Source of the DNA: Synechococcus sp. ATX 2A4
Lineage (GTDB): Bacteria > Cyanobacteriota > Cyanobacteriia > PCC-6307 > Cyanobiaceae
Length of the DNA: 64,000 nucleotides
Direction of reading: 5' to 3'
Assembly: GCF_024346375.1 (NCBI RefSeq)
Contig: NZ_JAGQCV010000013.1
Location: 1-64,000 of the forward strand
Positions 1 to 8,006 of the stretch are shown here, in pieces (position 1 is the first letter of the stretch; each line of letters starts with the position of its first letter). The notes beneath the pieces were generated by a model. That model had not been told where the DNA came from and did not search any database. It worked only from the letters and a program-made list of their open reading frames with translations. Position numbers and translations under genes: made by a program.

Positions 1-509
1 CGGAAGGACTTGGGCTTCTGCATGCCCCATTGTTTCGCTCAGATCCACTGCTGTCACTAGGATCTGGGCAGATTAATAGGCGTCTGTGGAGAGGCTGGCT
101 GCTGACCTATGCGCGACAGGCTCCTAGAGGGATCACAACGACTAAGCACAGATCTGAAGCCCACGATGACGCTGTTCCGACCGCTGTGGTGCCTGGAGCT
201 TTTGTTCACCCACAGAGGGCTGTGGGGTGTCTTTCAGCCAAGCGGCGGAGGTGAACCATGGGTGATGTCGTGTGACATGGGTCTTGTTCATGGCACGCGA
301 CATGGGTGGAGCCATGCCACGAGCCATGGGCCTTGCAAATCGCATGATTATCAACAAGGAGAGGGGAATGCGCTAGGAGAAGTGGTGAAACAGGAGAACG
401 GTAGTGTCAGTGGATCAATGATGAACTGAAGAACAATAGGGCTTGAGTGGAGGTGTTCATTTTGTTACGCCTGATCGTCACCTTTATCTGGCAAGCCACA
501 GTGCAGACC
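1..509. other. Non-coding stretch with CATGG-rich degenerate repeats
   Basis: I see no convincing gene here; the open frames have no coding-like composition. Between about 255 and 335 the motif CATGGG/CATGGC recurs at irregular short spacing, on a background of gacATGGgt-like units. This resembles the short degenerate repeat tracts found in several other intergenic regions of the window (3751-4020, 19236-19332, 54422-54463, 54790-54915, 62960-63080). Confidence 0.4.
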
Positions 510-767
510 ATGAAGATGATCACACCTCAGCGCCATGGAATGATGGACGAATCGCGGCAGGACTCGAGCGATGACATCGAGACTCTCAATCGGATCCTAC
601 AACTCACCAGCCTCAGAGATTGGTGCATGGAGCGCCTATCTGTGTTGTCGCTGAGATCTGACATGGAAGATGCCCGCTGTTTGACCAGCGAGCATCTGGA
701 GATGTTGGTAGAAACCAACGCGTGGAAAACCCTTTGGGTTCATTCCTGCTGGAAAACCCGAGACTAG
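510..767 (+). CDS. Small helical protein, paralogue of the one at 4029-4265
   Basis: Function is unknown. The product is about 85 aa from ATG 510 (ATG 540 and GTG 447 are alternatives). Its C-terminal half aligns closely with the small protein at 4029-4265: LRDWCMERL against LQQWCLQRI, then ARCLTSEHLEMLV against ARCLKREHLELLM, then KTLWVHS against RTLWMRI. That conservation in an otherwise free region is the best evidence that both are real. No signal peptide or membrane segment is visible. It converges on the flavodoxin gene, and the pair of paralogues brackets the isiB, isiA and ferritin genes. A role in iron stress is possible but is inference from position only. Confidence 0.6.
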   Translation: MKMITPQRHGMMDESRQDSSDDIETLNRILQLTSLRDWCMERLSVLSLRSDMEDARCLTSEHLEMLVETNAWKTLWVHSCWKTRD

Positions 768-777
768 GAGGCAGAGA

Positions 778-1302
778 TCAGAACATTCCCGGTGCTTCTT
801 TTCTCAGTTGCTTCACCCACTGCACAAGCCGATCATCGGTGAGATCGGGCTCACTATCTTCATCGAGAGCAAGGCCGCAGAACATTCCGTCAACAACACT
901 CTTAGATTCGGAGAAGTTGTAGCCATCGGGTGACACCTTACCGACCAGTGATGCTCCTGCTTGAATGAACGCCGTGTAGAGCTCTTCCATGGCATCACAG
1001 AAATAGTCTGAGTAAGAGGAAGAATCACCCAACCCAACGATGGCCACGGATCGTCCGGTCAGTTGTAAGTCAGGAATGGCTTCCACGTGGCTGTCCCACG
1101 CGGTACCGGAACGCATGGAGTCGGCTCCGGTGTTCCAGGTGGGTACACAGCAAATCAAATCACCAGGTTCTTCCAGCTGCTCGGTGGCATCGAGATCACC
1201 CACATCCTCAACATTGGCGGTGGATCCGATCAGTTCAGCCAGGCGAGTGGCAACGTCCTCCGTTTTTCCGGTGGTGGTGGCAAAGAGAATGCGAACGGGC
1301 AT
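778..1302 (-). CDS. isiB: Flavodoxin (IsiB)
   Basis: This is an FMN-binding electron carrier that replaces ferredoxin under iron limitation, accepting electrons from photosystem I. The 174-aa product has the usual length. It starts with the FMN phosphate-binding loop (ILFATTTGKTEDVA, residues 5-18) and keeps the flavodoxin core with the GLGDSSSYSDYF segment near residue 110 and the acidic strands typical of the long-chain type. It lies downstream of isiA on the same strand, as in the classical isiAB arrangement. However, about 575 bp separate the two, and the gap contains a small plus-strand gene, so co-transcription is not assured. ATG 1302 gives the expected N-terminus. Confidence 0.93.
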   Translation of the reverse strand: MPVRILFATTTGKTEDVATRLAELIGSTANVEDVGDLDATEQLEEPGDLICCVPTWNTGADSMRSGTAWDSHVEAIPDLQLTGRSVAIVGLGDSSSYSDYFCDAMEELYTAFIQAGASLVGKVSPDGYNFSESKSVVDGMFCGLALDEDSEPDLTDDRLVQWVKQLRKEAPGMF

Positions 1303-1459
1303 TGTGCTGAATCAGAACGTTGATGTTCTAATCACGAACAACCCCGTAGCACTCCCATGGCATGACATCGACGCGTGACTTTCCCAACATCAAGCCCGCA
1401 TCAATCGATTCAGGGCCGCCGGTCATCAAACGTACCTTGATCCTGTTGCCTCCTGTCCT

Positions 1460-1768
1460 ATGACCAACACCCTCAGCTTCGCCGCCATCTCTGCCTGGCC
1501 TGCGTGTGGATTCACATTGCAGCACAACAACACGCCAGCCCCACATATACCAACGCTGCTGGGGAAGATCCGCCAGCAGCAGCCGATTCATAGGCTCTGC
1601 CATGATCATCCCGATCTCACCAATGAGCAGCTTTCTCTGGTGCAACGCATCCAAGCCCAGGACACCGAGCTGAGCCAGATGTACCACACCCTGCAGGTGG
1701 CTGAGGCCTTTAAGGCTGAGCTTGAGCGGGAACTCATTCACTCCCTCTGCGGATCGCAGCCACTCTGA
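1460..1768 (+). CDS. Small hypothetical protein, helical C-terminus
   Basis: I do not recognise this 102-aa product. The N-terminal half is low in predicted structure, and the C-terminal half (LTNEQLSLVQRIQAQ, then ELSQMYHTLQVAEAF) looks like an amphipathic helical pair with good codon composition. The opposite strand is also open, but its translation looks non-natural. The gene lies between isiA and isiB on the opposite strand and is followed by a stem-loop shared with the end of isiA. The true start could be internal. Confidence 0.45.
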   Translation: MTNTLSFAAISAWPACGFTLQHNNTPAPHIPTLLGKIRQQQPIHRLCHDHPDLTNEQLSLVQRIQAQDTELSQMYHTLQVAEAFKAELERELIHSLCGSQPL

Positions 1769-1792
1769 GCCAGTGGTTGCACGCAGCACAAA

Positions 1793-1814
1793 GCCCTGGT
1801 CTTTCGGCCAGGGC
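1793..1814. terminator. Stem-loop between convergent genes
   Basis: A perfect 7-bp stem (GCCCTGG, 8-nt loop, CCAGGGC) lies between the ends of the small gene at 1460 and isiA. There is no clear T run, so it is a possible bidirectional terminator only. Confidence 0.4.
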
Positions 1815-1876
1815 CCATTGTAAACCAGGGAGCGCTTTAAGCGAGAGCAAAGTGGTGATTGACTCCACCCCGTTGT

Positions 1877-2902
1877 TCAGGCAGGCTCCATCATTTGAAG
1901 TGCCTTGCTCACCCGGCGGAAATCAAAGCCGAGCGACCGAAGGGCGTGCCAAAGATGGCCCTGCAGGAAGAAAAAGGCGAGGAAGAAGTGTGCATTCGCA
2001 AGCCAGGCACGGGCAGTATGGACGCCCAATGGCAACTCCACACTGTCGGCGAAATAGGGAGAGAACGAGAATTTCATCGTAAGTGCCGGCCCGAAGAACT
2101 CCACCGGATAGACGGTGGTATTGGAGGCGCACCAGATGCTGGCCACAAAACCCATGAGAGCAACGGCACCGACCGAGTAGGACAGGATGGATTCCGCTGA
2201 AAAGACAAGCAGCTTGCGGGCGAAAGCGAATGGAGGCACCAGAATGTGCCACACACCACCGATGGTGAGCATGAAGGCGATCACCACGTGGCCGCCGATC
2301 ACATCCTCCAGGCTGGAGATAGAGAGGAAGCTGGTTTGATAAGCCCAGATCGTTGCCAGATCCACGTGTGGCTGCACCGCACGCACAGCTTGCAAAGCAG
2401 GGTCGTAAATGCCCACCCGCTGCGCAAATTCAACGAAGGCAATGGCGCCTAGGCCGAGGAAGGTCAAGTGATGGCCCAGGATCACCCCAAGCTTGGCGGG
2501 GTCATCCCAGCTGAAGTTGAAGCGCTTCGCACCTCCCTGCGTGGTGGAGAGGTCAGTGGGCGATCGGAACAGATGCCACATTCCCCCGGCTGCCAATACG
2601 GCAGCGCTCACCAGATGGAAGGCCGCGATGGCGATGATCGGCTCCGCGTGGGTGATCACCCCACCATCACCCACACCAAGACCGAGGCGCGCCAGGTTGG
2701 GCAGAAGTATCAGACCCTGCTCGCCCATCGGTTGGGCAGCGTTGTAGCGGCTCAGCTCATAGATGGTGAAGGAGCCTGCCCAGAACATGATCAAGCCGGC
2801 ATGGGCGGCGTGCGCTGAAATGAAGGTTCCAGCTTCATTGGTCACCAGTGAATTTCCCGCCCACCAGTCATAGTTGACTTTTGGGTTTCCATAAGATTGC
2901 AT
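1877..2902 (-). CDS. isiA: Iron-stress chlorophyll-binding protein (IsiA/CP43')
   Basis: IsiA is a six-helix chlorophyll a antenna protein of the thylakoid membrane that forms rings around photosystem I, or quenches light, during iron starvation. The roughly 341-aa product begins [18 protein letters not shown], the typical IsiA/Pcb N-terminus, so I prefer ATG 2902 over the in-frame start at 2926. His-containing transmembrane segments that bind chlorophyll are visible ([68 protein letters not shown]). The length matches IsiA and lacks the large lumenal loop of CP43. Neighbours are isiB and a ferritin. Fur control is expected from the family, but I could not find a convincing Fur box just upstream. 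Confidence 0.95.
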   Translation of the reverse strand: MQSYGNPKVNYDWWAGNSLVTNEAGTFISAHAAHAGLIMFWAGSFTIYELSRYNAAQPMGEQGLILLPNLARLGLGVGDGGVITHAEPIIAIAAFHLVSAAVLAAGGMWHLFRSPTDLSTTQGGAKRFNFSWDDPAKLGVILGHHLTFLGLGAIAFVEFAQRVGIYDPALQAVRAVQPHVDLATIWAYQTSFLSISSLEDVIGGHVVIAFMLTIGGVWHILVPPFAFARKLLVFSAESILSYSVGAVALMGFVASIWCASNTTVYPVEFFGPALTMKFSFSPYFADSVELPLGVHTARAWLANAHFFLAFFFLQGHLWHALRSLGFDFRRVSKALQMMEPA

Positions 2903-3011
2903 CAAGCTTGCGCGAGGCAAGGTCAATGTACGTTGATCACGGCATCATTGATGCGAGATTGACGACACCTACGCAGGTGAATGCGCACGGAAGTTTGTAT
3001 CAATGCACCAT

Positions 3012-3557
3012 TCATTCTGTGCCCTTTCCAACGGCGCCCCGTGAGCGGTTGGCCGCGCGCTTCACGCTGGCGAGGGCGGTGCCATCCAGAAATTGTTGAT
3101 CTAACAGCAGCAAGGCAGCGGAGTTATCGCCTGCCAAGCGCAGGCGCTGAAGCACAAAGCGGGCCTCTGCCTCTTCTTGAATCTGCTCCTCGACAAACCA
3201 ATCCAACATGGCGGAAGCGCTTCGTTCTCCGTCCGCCTCAGCCAAGGTGTAAAGGCGGTTGATGGAGGCGGTAACTGCTTTCTCCATCACCAAGACCTGA
3301 TCGAACAGTGCCTGGGTGGAATCCCAGGCGCGCTGCGGTGACTGAATCGTGGGCAGGATCACCTGTTCATCACAATCGAGCAGATAGTCGATCATGCGGG
3401 AGGCGTGGCCTCGCTCTTCATTGCTCTTGTTGAGCATGTATTCGGAGAATCCGGCCAGATCTTTCTCCCGCAGCCAGATCGACATCGAAAGGTAGCTGTG
3501 GCTGGCATGAAACTCAGCCTCCAGATGCGTATTGATCGCTTGCGTCAACTCTTTCAA
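3012..3557 (-). CDS. Ferritin (non-haem)
   Basis: This is a ferritin subunit for ferroxidase-driven iron storage in the cytoplasm. The 181-aa product has the four-helix pattern with the diiron ligands expected from the family: EAEFHASHSYLSM on helix A, NEERGHASRM (ExxH) on helix B, and EEQIQEEAEARFVLQRL on helices C/D. It stands directly upstream of isiA on the same strand, so storage and starvation functions adjoin. A second, more divergent ferritin is at 5931. The C-terminal tail (RSRGAVGKGTE) extends slightly past the usual short helix E. ATG 3557 starts at the conserved MKELTQAIN. Confidence 0.93.
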   Translation of the reverse strand: MKELTQAINTHLEAEFHASHSYLSMSIWLREKDLAGFSEYMLNKSNEERGHASRMIDYLLDCDEQVILPTIQSPQRAWDSTQALFDQVLVMEKAVTASINRLYTLAEADGERSASAMLDWFVEEQIQEEAEARFVLQRLRLAGDNSAALLLLDQQFLDGTALASVKRAANRSRGAVGKGTE

Positions 3558-4028
3558 GTGGCACCCTGCTGTGTTTAGCCGTAATGATCTAGCAACTCAG
3601 GGGCGTTGCGCAGCAAAGCGTTCACAGGTTGTCGTGGCTGCCCAGGGTGATGTGGGTGATTGCTCACGGCTGCCGCTTGGAGCATCGATCACCACCACTG
3701 GTAACTTTCATCGCCATGAGCGCCTGGTGATTTGGAGAGAATTCAGAGACCAGATTCTGCAGGTTGCAATCTGCAGGCCACGATCTGCCAGACACGATTT
3801 CCAGGCCCAAAATTGCAGGCCAAAGACTGCAGTGTCAACTTGCAGGCCAACGACTGAATTGTCAACTTGCAGGCCACGGTCTGCAGTCCACGACTTGTTG
3901 GCCTAGGTCTGCATGCAGGCTAAGGTCTGCACAGCTGATTCTGCAATCCATGAGCCTCATCGGGTCACACTGAGTTCCACACTCGCTTTCACGTTGAAGT
4001 CAACACTCACGTTCCCACTGAATTCCCC
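3558..4028. other. Intergenic stretch, about 470 bp
   Basis: No gene is supported here. The right half is occupied by the degenerate repeat tract at 3751-4020, and the left half should contain the promoter of the ferritin gene. No distinct Fur box was recognised. Confidence 0.5.
3751..4020. repeat. Degenerate tandem repeat, TTGCAGGCCA units
   Basis: Several diverged copies of a unit of about 17-20 bp containing (t)tGCAGGCCAnnG-nCTG occur between 3751 and 3935, with CTGCAG also recurring. They are followed at 3960-4020 by a second pattern (ACTC, TTCACG/GTTCCC alternation). The tract is open but its translations are low-complexity, so it is read as an intergenic minisatellite. Confidence 0.6.
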
Positions 4029-4265
4029 ATGGCCAACGAACCCCACGGTGATCTTCCCAGCCTGCCTGTGGAGGAGCGCACCAAGAAGCGCACCGATGAA
4101 CTCCATGATCTTCAGCAGTGGTGCTTGCAACGAATTGCTCAGCTGGAGCGGCAGAGCGATACCGAGGCGGCCCGTTGCCTGAAACGGGAGCACCTTGAAT
4201 TGCTGATGAAGGCTGACAGCCACCGCACCCTGTGGATGCGCATCGACTATGACCCAGAAGGTTGA
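4029..4265 (+). CDS. Small helical protein, paralogue of the one at 510-767
   Basis: Function is unknown. The 78-aa product starts at ATG 4029 (MANEPHGDLP). Residues 25-72 form a charged helical region (LQQWCLQRIAQLERQ, ARCLKREHLELLMKA, RTLWMRIDYD) that clearly matches the protein encoded at 510-767, including the WC, AARCL, EHLE and TLW motifs. It is soluble, with no signal peptide. A good terminator follows at 4377-4411. The two copies bracket isiB, isiA and the first ferritin, suggesting duplication within this iron-related neighbourhood. Confidence 0.65.
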   Translation: MANEPHGDLPSLPVEERTKKRTDELHDLQQWCLQRIAQLERQSDTEAARCLKREHLELLMKADSHRTLWMRIDYDPEG

Positions 4266-4376
4266 CCTGCGGGTGGTTTGCCATCCGCCGAGTCTGTGGT
4301 GCCATCGGCGACAGGAAATGGCGCCGAACGAGACACCCACCCCGCCCGATTCATTCCACACTCCTGGCGGAGACGG

Positions 4377-4411
4377 ACTCCCTCACCTGGTGGGCTGGGG
4401 GAGTTTTTTTT
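4377..4411 (+). terminator. Rho-independent terminator
   Basis: An ACTCCC/GGGAGT stem (4377-4382 with 4399-4404) with additional GC pairing inside the loop runs into a T8 tract (4404-4411). It terminates the small gene at 4029. The T tract abuts the stop codon of the convergent futC gene. Confidence 0.75.
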
Positions 4412-5550
4412 CAGGTTGTAACCAGCGTGGGTTGAAGGCTGGAATCGGCGGGGAACGTTTTTAACACAGCCGTTGGCCGCAGGTGCAATCCACAATGCTG
4501 GCCGATCTGCAGCGGCAGGTCCATGGGCCGTCTGACCCGCAGCCGCACATCCCCCTGCTCCACCTGATAGAGCCAGGTACGGCCCAGAAACTCGCGGCCC
4601 ATCACCTTGGCGGCGCCGGAATCGTCGGCGTCGATCTCAATGTCGTCGGGGCTGACCAGCACCTCCAGGGATGCTTCCGGATCGCGCTGGCGCGGGGGGG
4701 AAGACGGGCTGAGCGTCGGCACCGGCCCCAGCAATGTGTGTAGATCTGATCCCTGCCACCAGGCAGGCAGCACGTTTCCCTGCAACACGAACCGCCCAAC
4801 GAAGGAGGTGGCAGGTTGATGGACCAGCTGCTGTGGACTGGCGCATTGGTGCAGCCGTCCGTCATGCAGAACGGCCACCCGATCACAGATCGCCAGCGCC
4901 TCTTCGGGGTCGTGGGTGACGAGCAGGCCACTGGTGCCGCACTGCGCCAGCACGGTGGGCAGCTCACTGCGCAGCCGCAGCCTTACTTCCACATCAAGGT
5001 TGGAGAAGGGCTCATCAAGCAGCACCACCGCCGGTTCCGGTGCCAGAGCGCGTGCCAAGGCAAGCCGTTGGCGCTGGCCCCCGGAGAGTTCATGCGGGTA
5101 GCGCTCCGCCAGCTCGCTCAGGCCCAGCAGATTCAGCAGCCAGGCGGCGCGAGCGCTGTTCTGGCGGTGCTTCAGGCCGAAACAGACATTGCTCCAGGCC
5201 GTGAGGTGGGGAAAAAGGGCGTAATCCTGGAACACCATGCCCACACCGCGGCGCTCAGGAGCAAGGCAGTGGGTGGGTCCGGCCACCTCGCGTCCGGCCA
5301 GGTGGATCACCCCTCGCTCCGGCCAGTCAAAGCCCGCGATCAGGCGCAGCAGTGTGGTTTTGCCGCACCCGGAAGGGCCCAGCAAACCCACCAGCTCCCC
5401 GTGTTCAAGCCGCAGATCAATGCCTTGGAGGGTCCATTCTGATCCGCCTGAGCGACCGGGAAAGCGGTGCCAAAGACCCTGTAGCTCGATCGCGTGCAGA
5501 CAATCAGCACCGGAAGGCATACCGCCATCCGGTCCAAGGGGCTGGAGCAT
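4411..5550 (-). CDS. futC: Ferric iron ABC transporter ATP-binding protein (FutC/FbpC type)
   Basis: This is the cytoplasmic ATPase of a CUT1/Fe3+-type ABC importer. The 379-aa product shows a Walker A (GPSGCGKTTLLRLIAG, about residues 58-73), a Q-loop with VFQDYALFPHL, the signature LSGGQRQRLALARALA, Walker B with VVLLDEPFSNLD, and the H-loop LLVTHDPEEAL. A C-terminal TOBE-like extension of about 140 residues follows, as in FbpC/FutC. No permease or binding-protein gene is adjacent, which fits the scattered fut genes of cyanobacteria. The iron substrate is inferred from the family and from the surrounding isi and ferritin genes; spermidine or sulfate ATPases are less likely alternatives. Confidence 0.82.
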   Translation of the reverse strand: MLQPLGPDGGMPSGADCLHAIELQGLWHRFPGRSGGSEWTLQGIDLRLEHGELVGLLGPSGCGKTTLLRLIAGFDWPERGVIHLAGREVAGPTHCLAPERRGVGMVFQDYALFPHLTAWSNVCFGLKHRQNSARAAWLLNLLGLSELAERYPHELSGGQRQRLALARALAPEPAVVLLDEPFSNLDVEVRLRLRSELPTVLAQCGTSGLLVTHDPEEALAICDRVAVLHDGRLHQCASPQQLVHQPATSFVGRFVLQGNVLPAWWQGSDLHTLLGPVPTLSPSSPPRQRDPEASLEVLVSPDDIEIDADDSGAAKVMGREFLGRTWLYQVEQGDVRLRVRRPMDLPLQIGQHCGLHLRPTAVLKTFPADSSLQPTLVTT

Positions 5551-5618
5551 GTAAAAGACCTAAAGGAGGAGATGCTTGACTGACGAACAAAGCGCAGTCC
5601 AGACAAGCGAGGAAGGGA

Positions 5619-5723
5619 TTACGACCGGCCGCAACGGCAGCAACCGCCTTTCCAGTTCGAACACTTCGAGCGTTTGCAGCTTTTCTTTTTGGAAACACGG
5701 ATGCGATCGCGGCGCTGCGCCAT
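5619..5723 (-). CDS. Possible 34-aa Cys-rich basic peptide
   Basis: A short frame from ATG 5723 encodes a basic peptide whose last half contains five cysteines (KSCKRSKCSNWKGGCCRCGR), resembling a minimal metal-binding peptide. The frame is open further upstream to 5834. It lies on the same strand and 68 bp upstream of futC. It is too short to be certain, and no homologue is known to me. A cyanobacterial HIP1 octamer (GCGATCGC) lies inside it at about 5704. Confidence 0.35.
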   Translation of the reverse strand: MAQRRDRIRVSKKKSCKRSKCSNWKGGCCRCGRS

Positions 5724-5930
5724 CACTGTGATTTGCTCGGGGATTGCGGCCAGGACGGCCATGGGATGGAAAGTTGCTCCTTGCATATTAGGTGGCGGTG
5801 ACGATGGAAGCCTCAGCATCAGCACCTTCAACATGTGACAAATCGAACACGGGGCGGTGCCGGATCATGCGGCTGAACTGTTCGACCTGCGGGCTCCCTA
5901 AACTGAGCGCACACCTCACGGTTTTCGCAC

Positions 5931-6506
5931 ATGGTTCTCGGCACGCAGCACGCCACCGGCACCCTCCAAAGCGGCGGGCGGCCCGTGGCCCAGCCCATGC
6001 AGGAAACGCTGCTTGAGGCTCTCCAGCAGCATCTGGCCATGGAGTTGAATGCCAGCTCCGCCTATTGGGCCCTGGCCGTTTGGTTCGCCGAGCGCGAGTT
6101 GCGTGGCTTTTCACGCACCTTCAAGGAGGAATCGGATCAGGAGCGCAACCATGCTGGCCTGTTTGCGGACTACTTGATCGTGCGGGGACAACCAGTGGCC
6201 CTTGGCAGCATCAATGCGCCAAAGCAAGTGTGGAACGACATCGAAGACATTCTCAGCTCCGTCTTTCAGATGGAGGTGGATGTGACCACTTCGCTGAACC
6301 AGCTCTATGCATTGGCTGAGCAATCTGGCGATGTGCGCACCACAGTGTTTCTCGACCCGTTGATTGACAATCAAACGGCTTCTGAAGATGAGGCGGCCCA
6401 CCGTCTTGGTCGCTGGCGTCTGTGTGGCGGCGAACCGGCGGCGCTGCTGATCCTGGATGCCGAACTGGCCGGCGGCAAGGCAGGTCCCGCCAAGTTGGCG
6501 GACTGA
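5931..6506 (+). CDS. Second, divergent ferritin
   Basis: A ferritin-fold protein of up to 191 aa; ATG 5997 (MQETLLEALQQHLAMELN) matches family N-termini better than ATG 5931. Helix A (LAMELNASSAYWALAVWFAE), helix B (SDQERNHAGLFADYL with ExxH) and the QMEVDVTTSLNQLYALAEQ helix are clear. Near the C-terminus, DNQTASEDEAAHRLGRW corresponds to the helix D ligand region, which is less Glu-rich than in the ferritin at 3012. The pair probably divides storage and stress roles; this is inference. Confidence 0.88.
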   Translation: MVLGTQHATGTLQSGGRPVAQPMQETLLEALQQHLAMELNASSAYWALAVWFAERELRGFSRTFKEESDQERNHAGLFADYLIVRGQPVALGSINAPKQVWNDIEDILSSVFQMEVDVTTSLNQLYALAEQSGDVRTTVFLDPLIDNQTASEDEAAHRLGRWRLCGGEPAALLILDAELAGGKAGPAKLAD

Positions 6507-6534
6507 CATCCCGCCACAACCAGGCCAGGAGTGA

Positions 6535-6861
6535 TCAGGCCAGGCTGTGGCGACGGCAAAGCTCCACCAGGAAGGCGACCCCGAACGGATCAAGGCCTGG
6601 CGTGCTGCGCAAGGCCAGGCCAACGGCATGGACTTCGGCCTGGCGAACGGCCATCCTCTCCAACTCCCGTTGCAGCCTGCGAATCAAGCCGGCATCACGG
6701 CAGCGCGGCAGTTGGGCATGGATCTGGCTGCGTCGGCTCAGCACCTTGCCCATCTCACGGCAAAGGCTGCCCAGCAGGCTGTCTGCGGAGTGGGGGTGAG
6801 AGGGGGTTGAACGGCAGGCCTCCTGTGTGGAGGGAGGCGGCAAAAAGGGAGAAAACACCAC
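6535..6861 (-). CDS. Small hypothetical protein downstream of Crp-type gene
   Basis: Not recognised. From GTG 6861 the product is 108 aa; an ATG at 6753 gives 72 aa. Residues from MGKVLSRRSQIHAQ through IRRLQRELERMAVRQAEVHAVG look like a charged coiled-coil or helical segment, so the later start is plausible. It follows the Crp-type regulator on the same strand by 14 bp and may be co-transcribed with it. The end lies near an inverted repeat CGCCACA/TGTGGCG (6512-6552). Confidence 0.4.
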   Translation of the reverse strand: MVFSPFLPPPSTQEACRSTPSHPHSADSLLGSLCREMGKVLSRRSQIHAQLPRCRDAGLIRRLQRELERMAVRQAEVHAVGLALRSTPGLDPFGVAFLVELCRRHSLA

Positions 6862-6875
6862 GATCGCGGCTCCGT

Positions 6876-7472
6876 TCAGGCGGCCGCCAGCGGGGCGGAC
6901 TCCACCAGAGAGGGCGCCAGGCGCATGCCGCTTTGGCCGCTGGGGGCTTCGAGCAACTCCGCCTGCCGGATCCGCGAGATCAGCCGGGTGGTGGTCACGC
7001 GGGTGGTGCCGATCAGTTCACCGATGCGTTCGTGGGTCAGGCGGAAGGGCAGGTCGCACCAGGGACCGCAGCGGCGCCCCAGCCGGCGCACCAGCAGACC
7101 GAACAGGGCATGCAGGCGCTGCTCAGCGCTGCCCAGGTGCCGGATGCGCAGCAGTTGCAGGGTCCATTCGTTCACTGGGTCGAAACCATCGCTTGTGCCC
7201 GCTTCGCCATCACTGCGGAAACAGAGGGGCGTGAGCGCCTCCACGCAGACCCCTTCACTGCAGAGCCGGTCGGTGCGCAGCTGATCGCCCGGCTGGAGAA
7301 AGGCGAGGGTCATGCCCTCGGTTTCCTCGCAGGGGCAGTACACGCGGGCGATGCCTTCGAGCACCTCGATGCAGCTGCCGCTGGGGCGGTGCAGGGGGTC
7401 GAGCAGCACGGTCTGACCGATGGGCATACGCACGGCGGCCGCGGGCAGATCGGGCAGGAAGCGGAAACTCAC
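6876..7472 (-). CDS. Crp/Fnr-family transcriptional regulator
   Basis: A 198-aa DNA-binding regulator that starts with GTG 7472. The N-terminal half resembles a cyclic-nucleotide-binding-type beta-barrel (IEVLEGIARVYCPCEETEGMTLAFLQPGDQ), but I see no clear cAMP phosphate-binding cassette. The C-terminal HTH_Crp is clear: LTHERIGELIGTTRVTTTRLISRIRQ, about residues 146-171. Cysteines at CPCEE, RLCSEGVC and RRCGPWC could serve as a redox or Fe-S sensor, but this is speculation. Two inverted Fur-box-like sites lie just upstream, so the gene is probably iron-regulated. It sits in an iron-homeostasis cluster. Confidence 0.85.
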   Translation of the reverse strand: MSFRFLPDLPAAAVRMPIGQTVLLDPLHRPSGSCIEVLEGIARVYCPCEETEGMTLAFLQPGDQLRTDRLCSEGVCVEALTPLCFRSDGEAGTSDGFDPVNEWTLQLLRIRHLGSAEQRLHALFGLLVRRLGRRCGPWCDLPFRLTHERIGELIGTTRVTTTRLISRIRQAELLEAPSGQSGMRLAPSLVESAPLAAA

Positions 7473-7482
7473 GGACGCGACT

Positions 7483-7542
7483 TATTGAGAATGACTCGCA
7501 CTCTAAACAGCAATCTCGCCTTTTTGCAAGTGGTTCTCAATA
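7483..7542. promoter_or_regulatory. Pair of inverted Fur-box-like sites
   Basis: TATTGAGAA (7483-7491) and its exact reverse complement TTCTCAATA (7534-7542) lie 42 bp apart immediately upstream of the Crp-type regulator. Read outward, the sites continue as GAGAATGACTCGCA and, on the other strand, GAGAACCACTTGCA. Both resemble one half and core of a Fur box (GATAATGATAATCATTATC family). Confidence 0.6.
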
Positions 7543-7796
7543 GCAACTGGTAATTGCAAGGCCGGGCACCGGACCGGACATCGATGTTTCGCGTTGGGTC
7601 TCTCTTGGAGACGATCTCATGCCGGGCAGAGGCGGGCTTTCCACAACGCGTTCGTACCGATGAGAGAGGGCATGGGCCCTGGCGGTATTGGCCTTGGCCA
7701 CGACGTCTGGTGTCATTTGGGCCTGTTGGCTGTGGCGCCAGTGCTGGCGTCGGCGCGGAGTCGCCCCAACCTGAGGCCATTCCCGCCCCATTCCCC

Positions 7797-8006
7797 ATGC
7801 TTCGCATCCGCGGTGACCGTGCCTCCCTGCTGGCCGCGCTGGCCACCAACTGGGCCCATCAACAGCTGGGCCTCAGCGCCTCTGTGATGGGCTTTTCCGG
7901 TGTGCTGCGCTCTGCGGAGTCAGATGACACCCCGAAAGCAACCGTTGTGGTGCCGCTCAGCGGGGCGCAGCAGCGGCACAACGGGGACACAGCGCCCGCA
8001 CAGTAA
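7797..8006 (+). CDS. Possible small protein convergent with the Fur-family gene
   Basis: A 69-aa frame from ATG 7797 (MLRIRGDRASLLAALATNWAH) with GC-rich third positions. It overlaps the 3' end of the Fur-family gene by 50 bp in antisense. The sequence is not low-complexity, but I do not recognise it. It could be spurious given the high GC content. Confidence 0.3.
   Translation: MLRIRGDRASLLAALATNWAHQQLGLSASVMGFSGVLRSAESDDTPKATVVVPLSGAQQRHNGDTAPAQ

Noticed and set aside
1328-1789. Minus-strand open frame of 153 codons between isiA and isiB
   Set aside because: Its composition is not protein-like, and the plus-strand frame at 1460-1768 has better coding character.
2927-3011. Fur box upstream of isiA
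   Set aside because: Expected from the family, but no sequence close to the GATAATGATAATCATTATC pattern could be aligned by eye.
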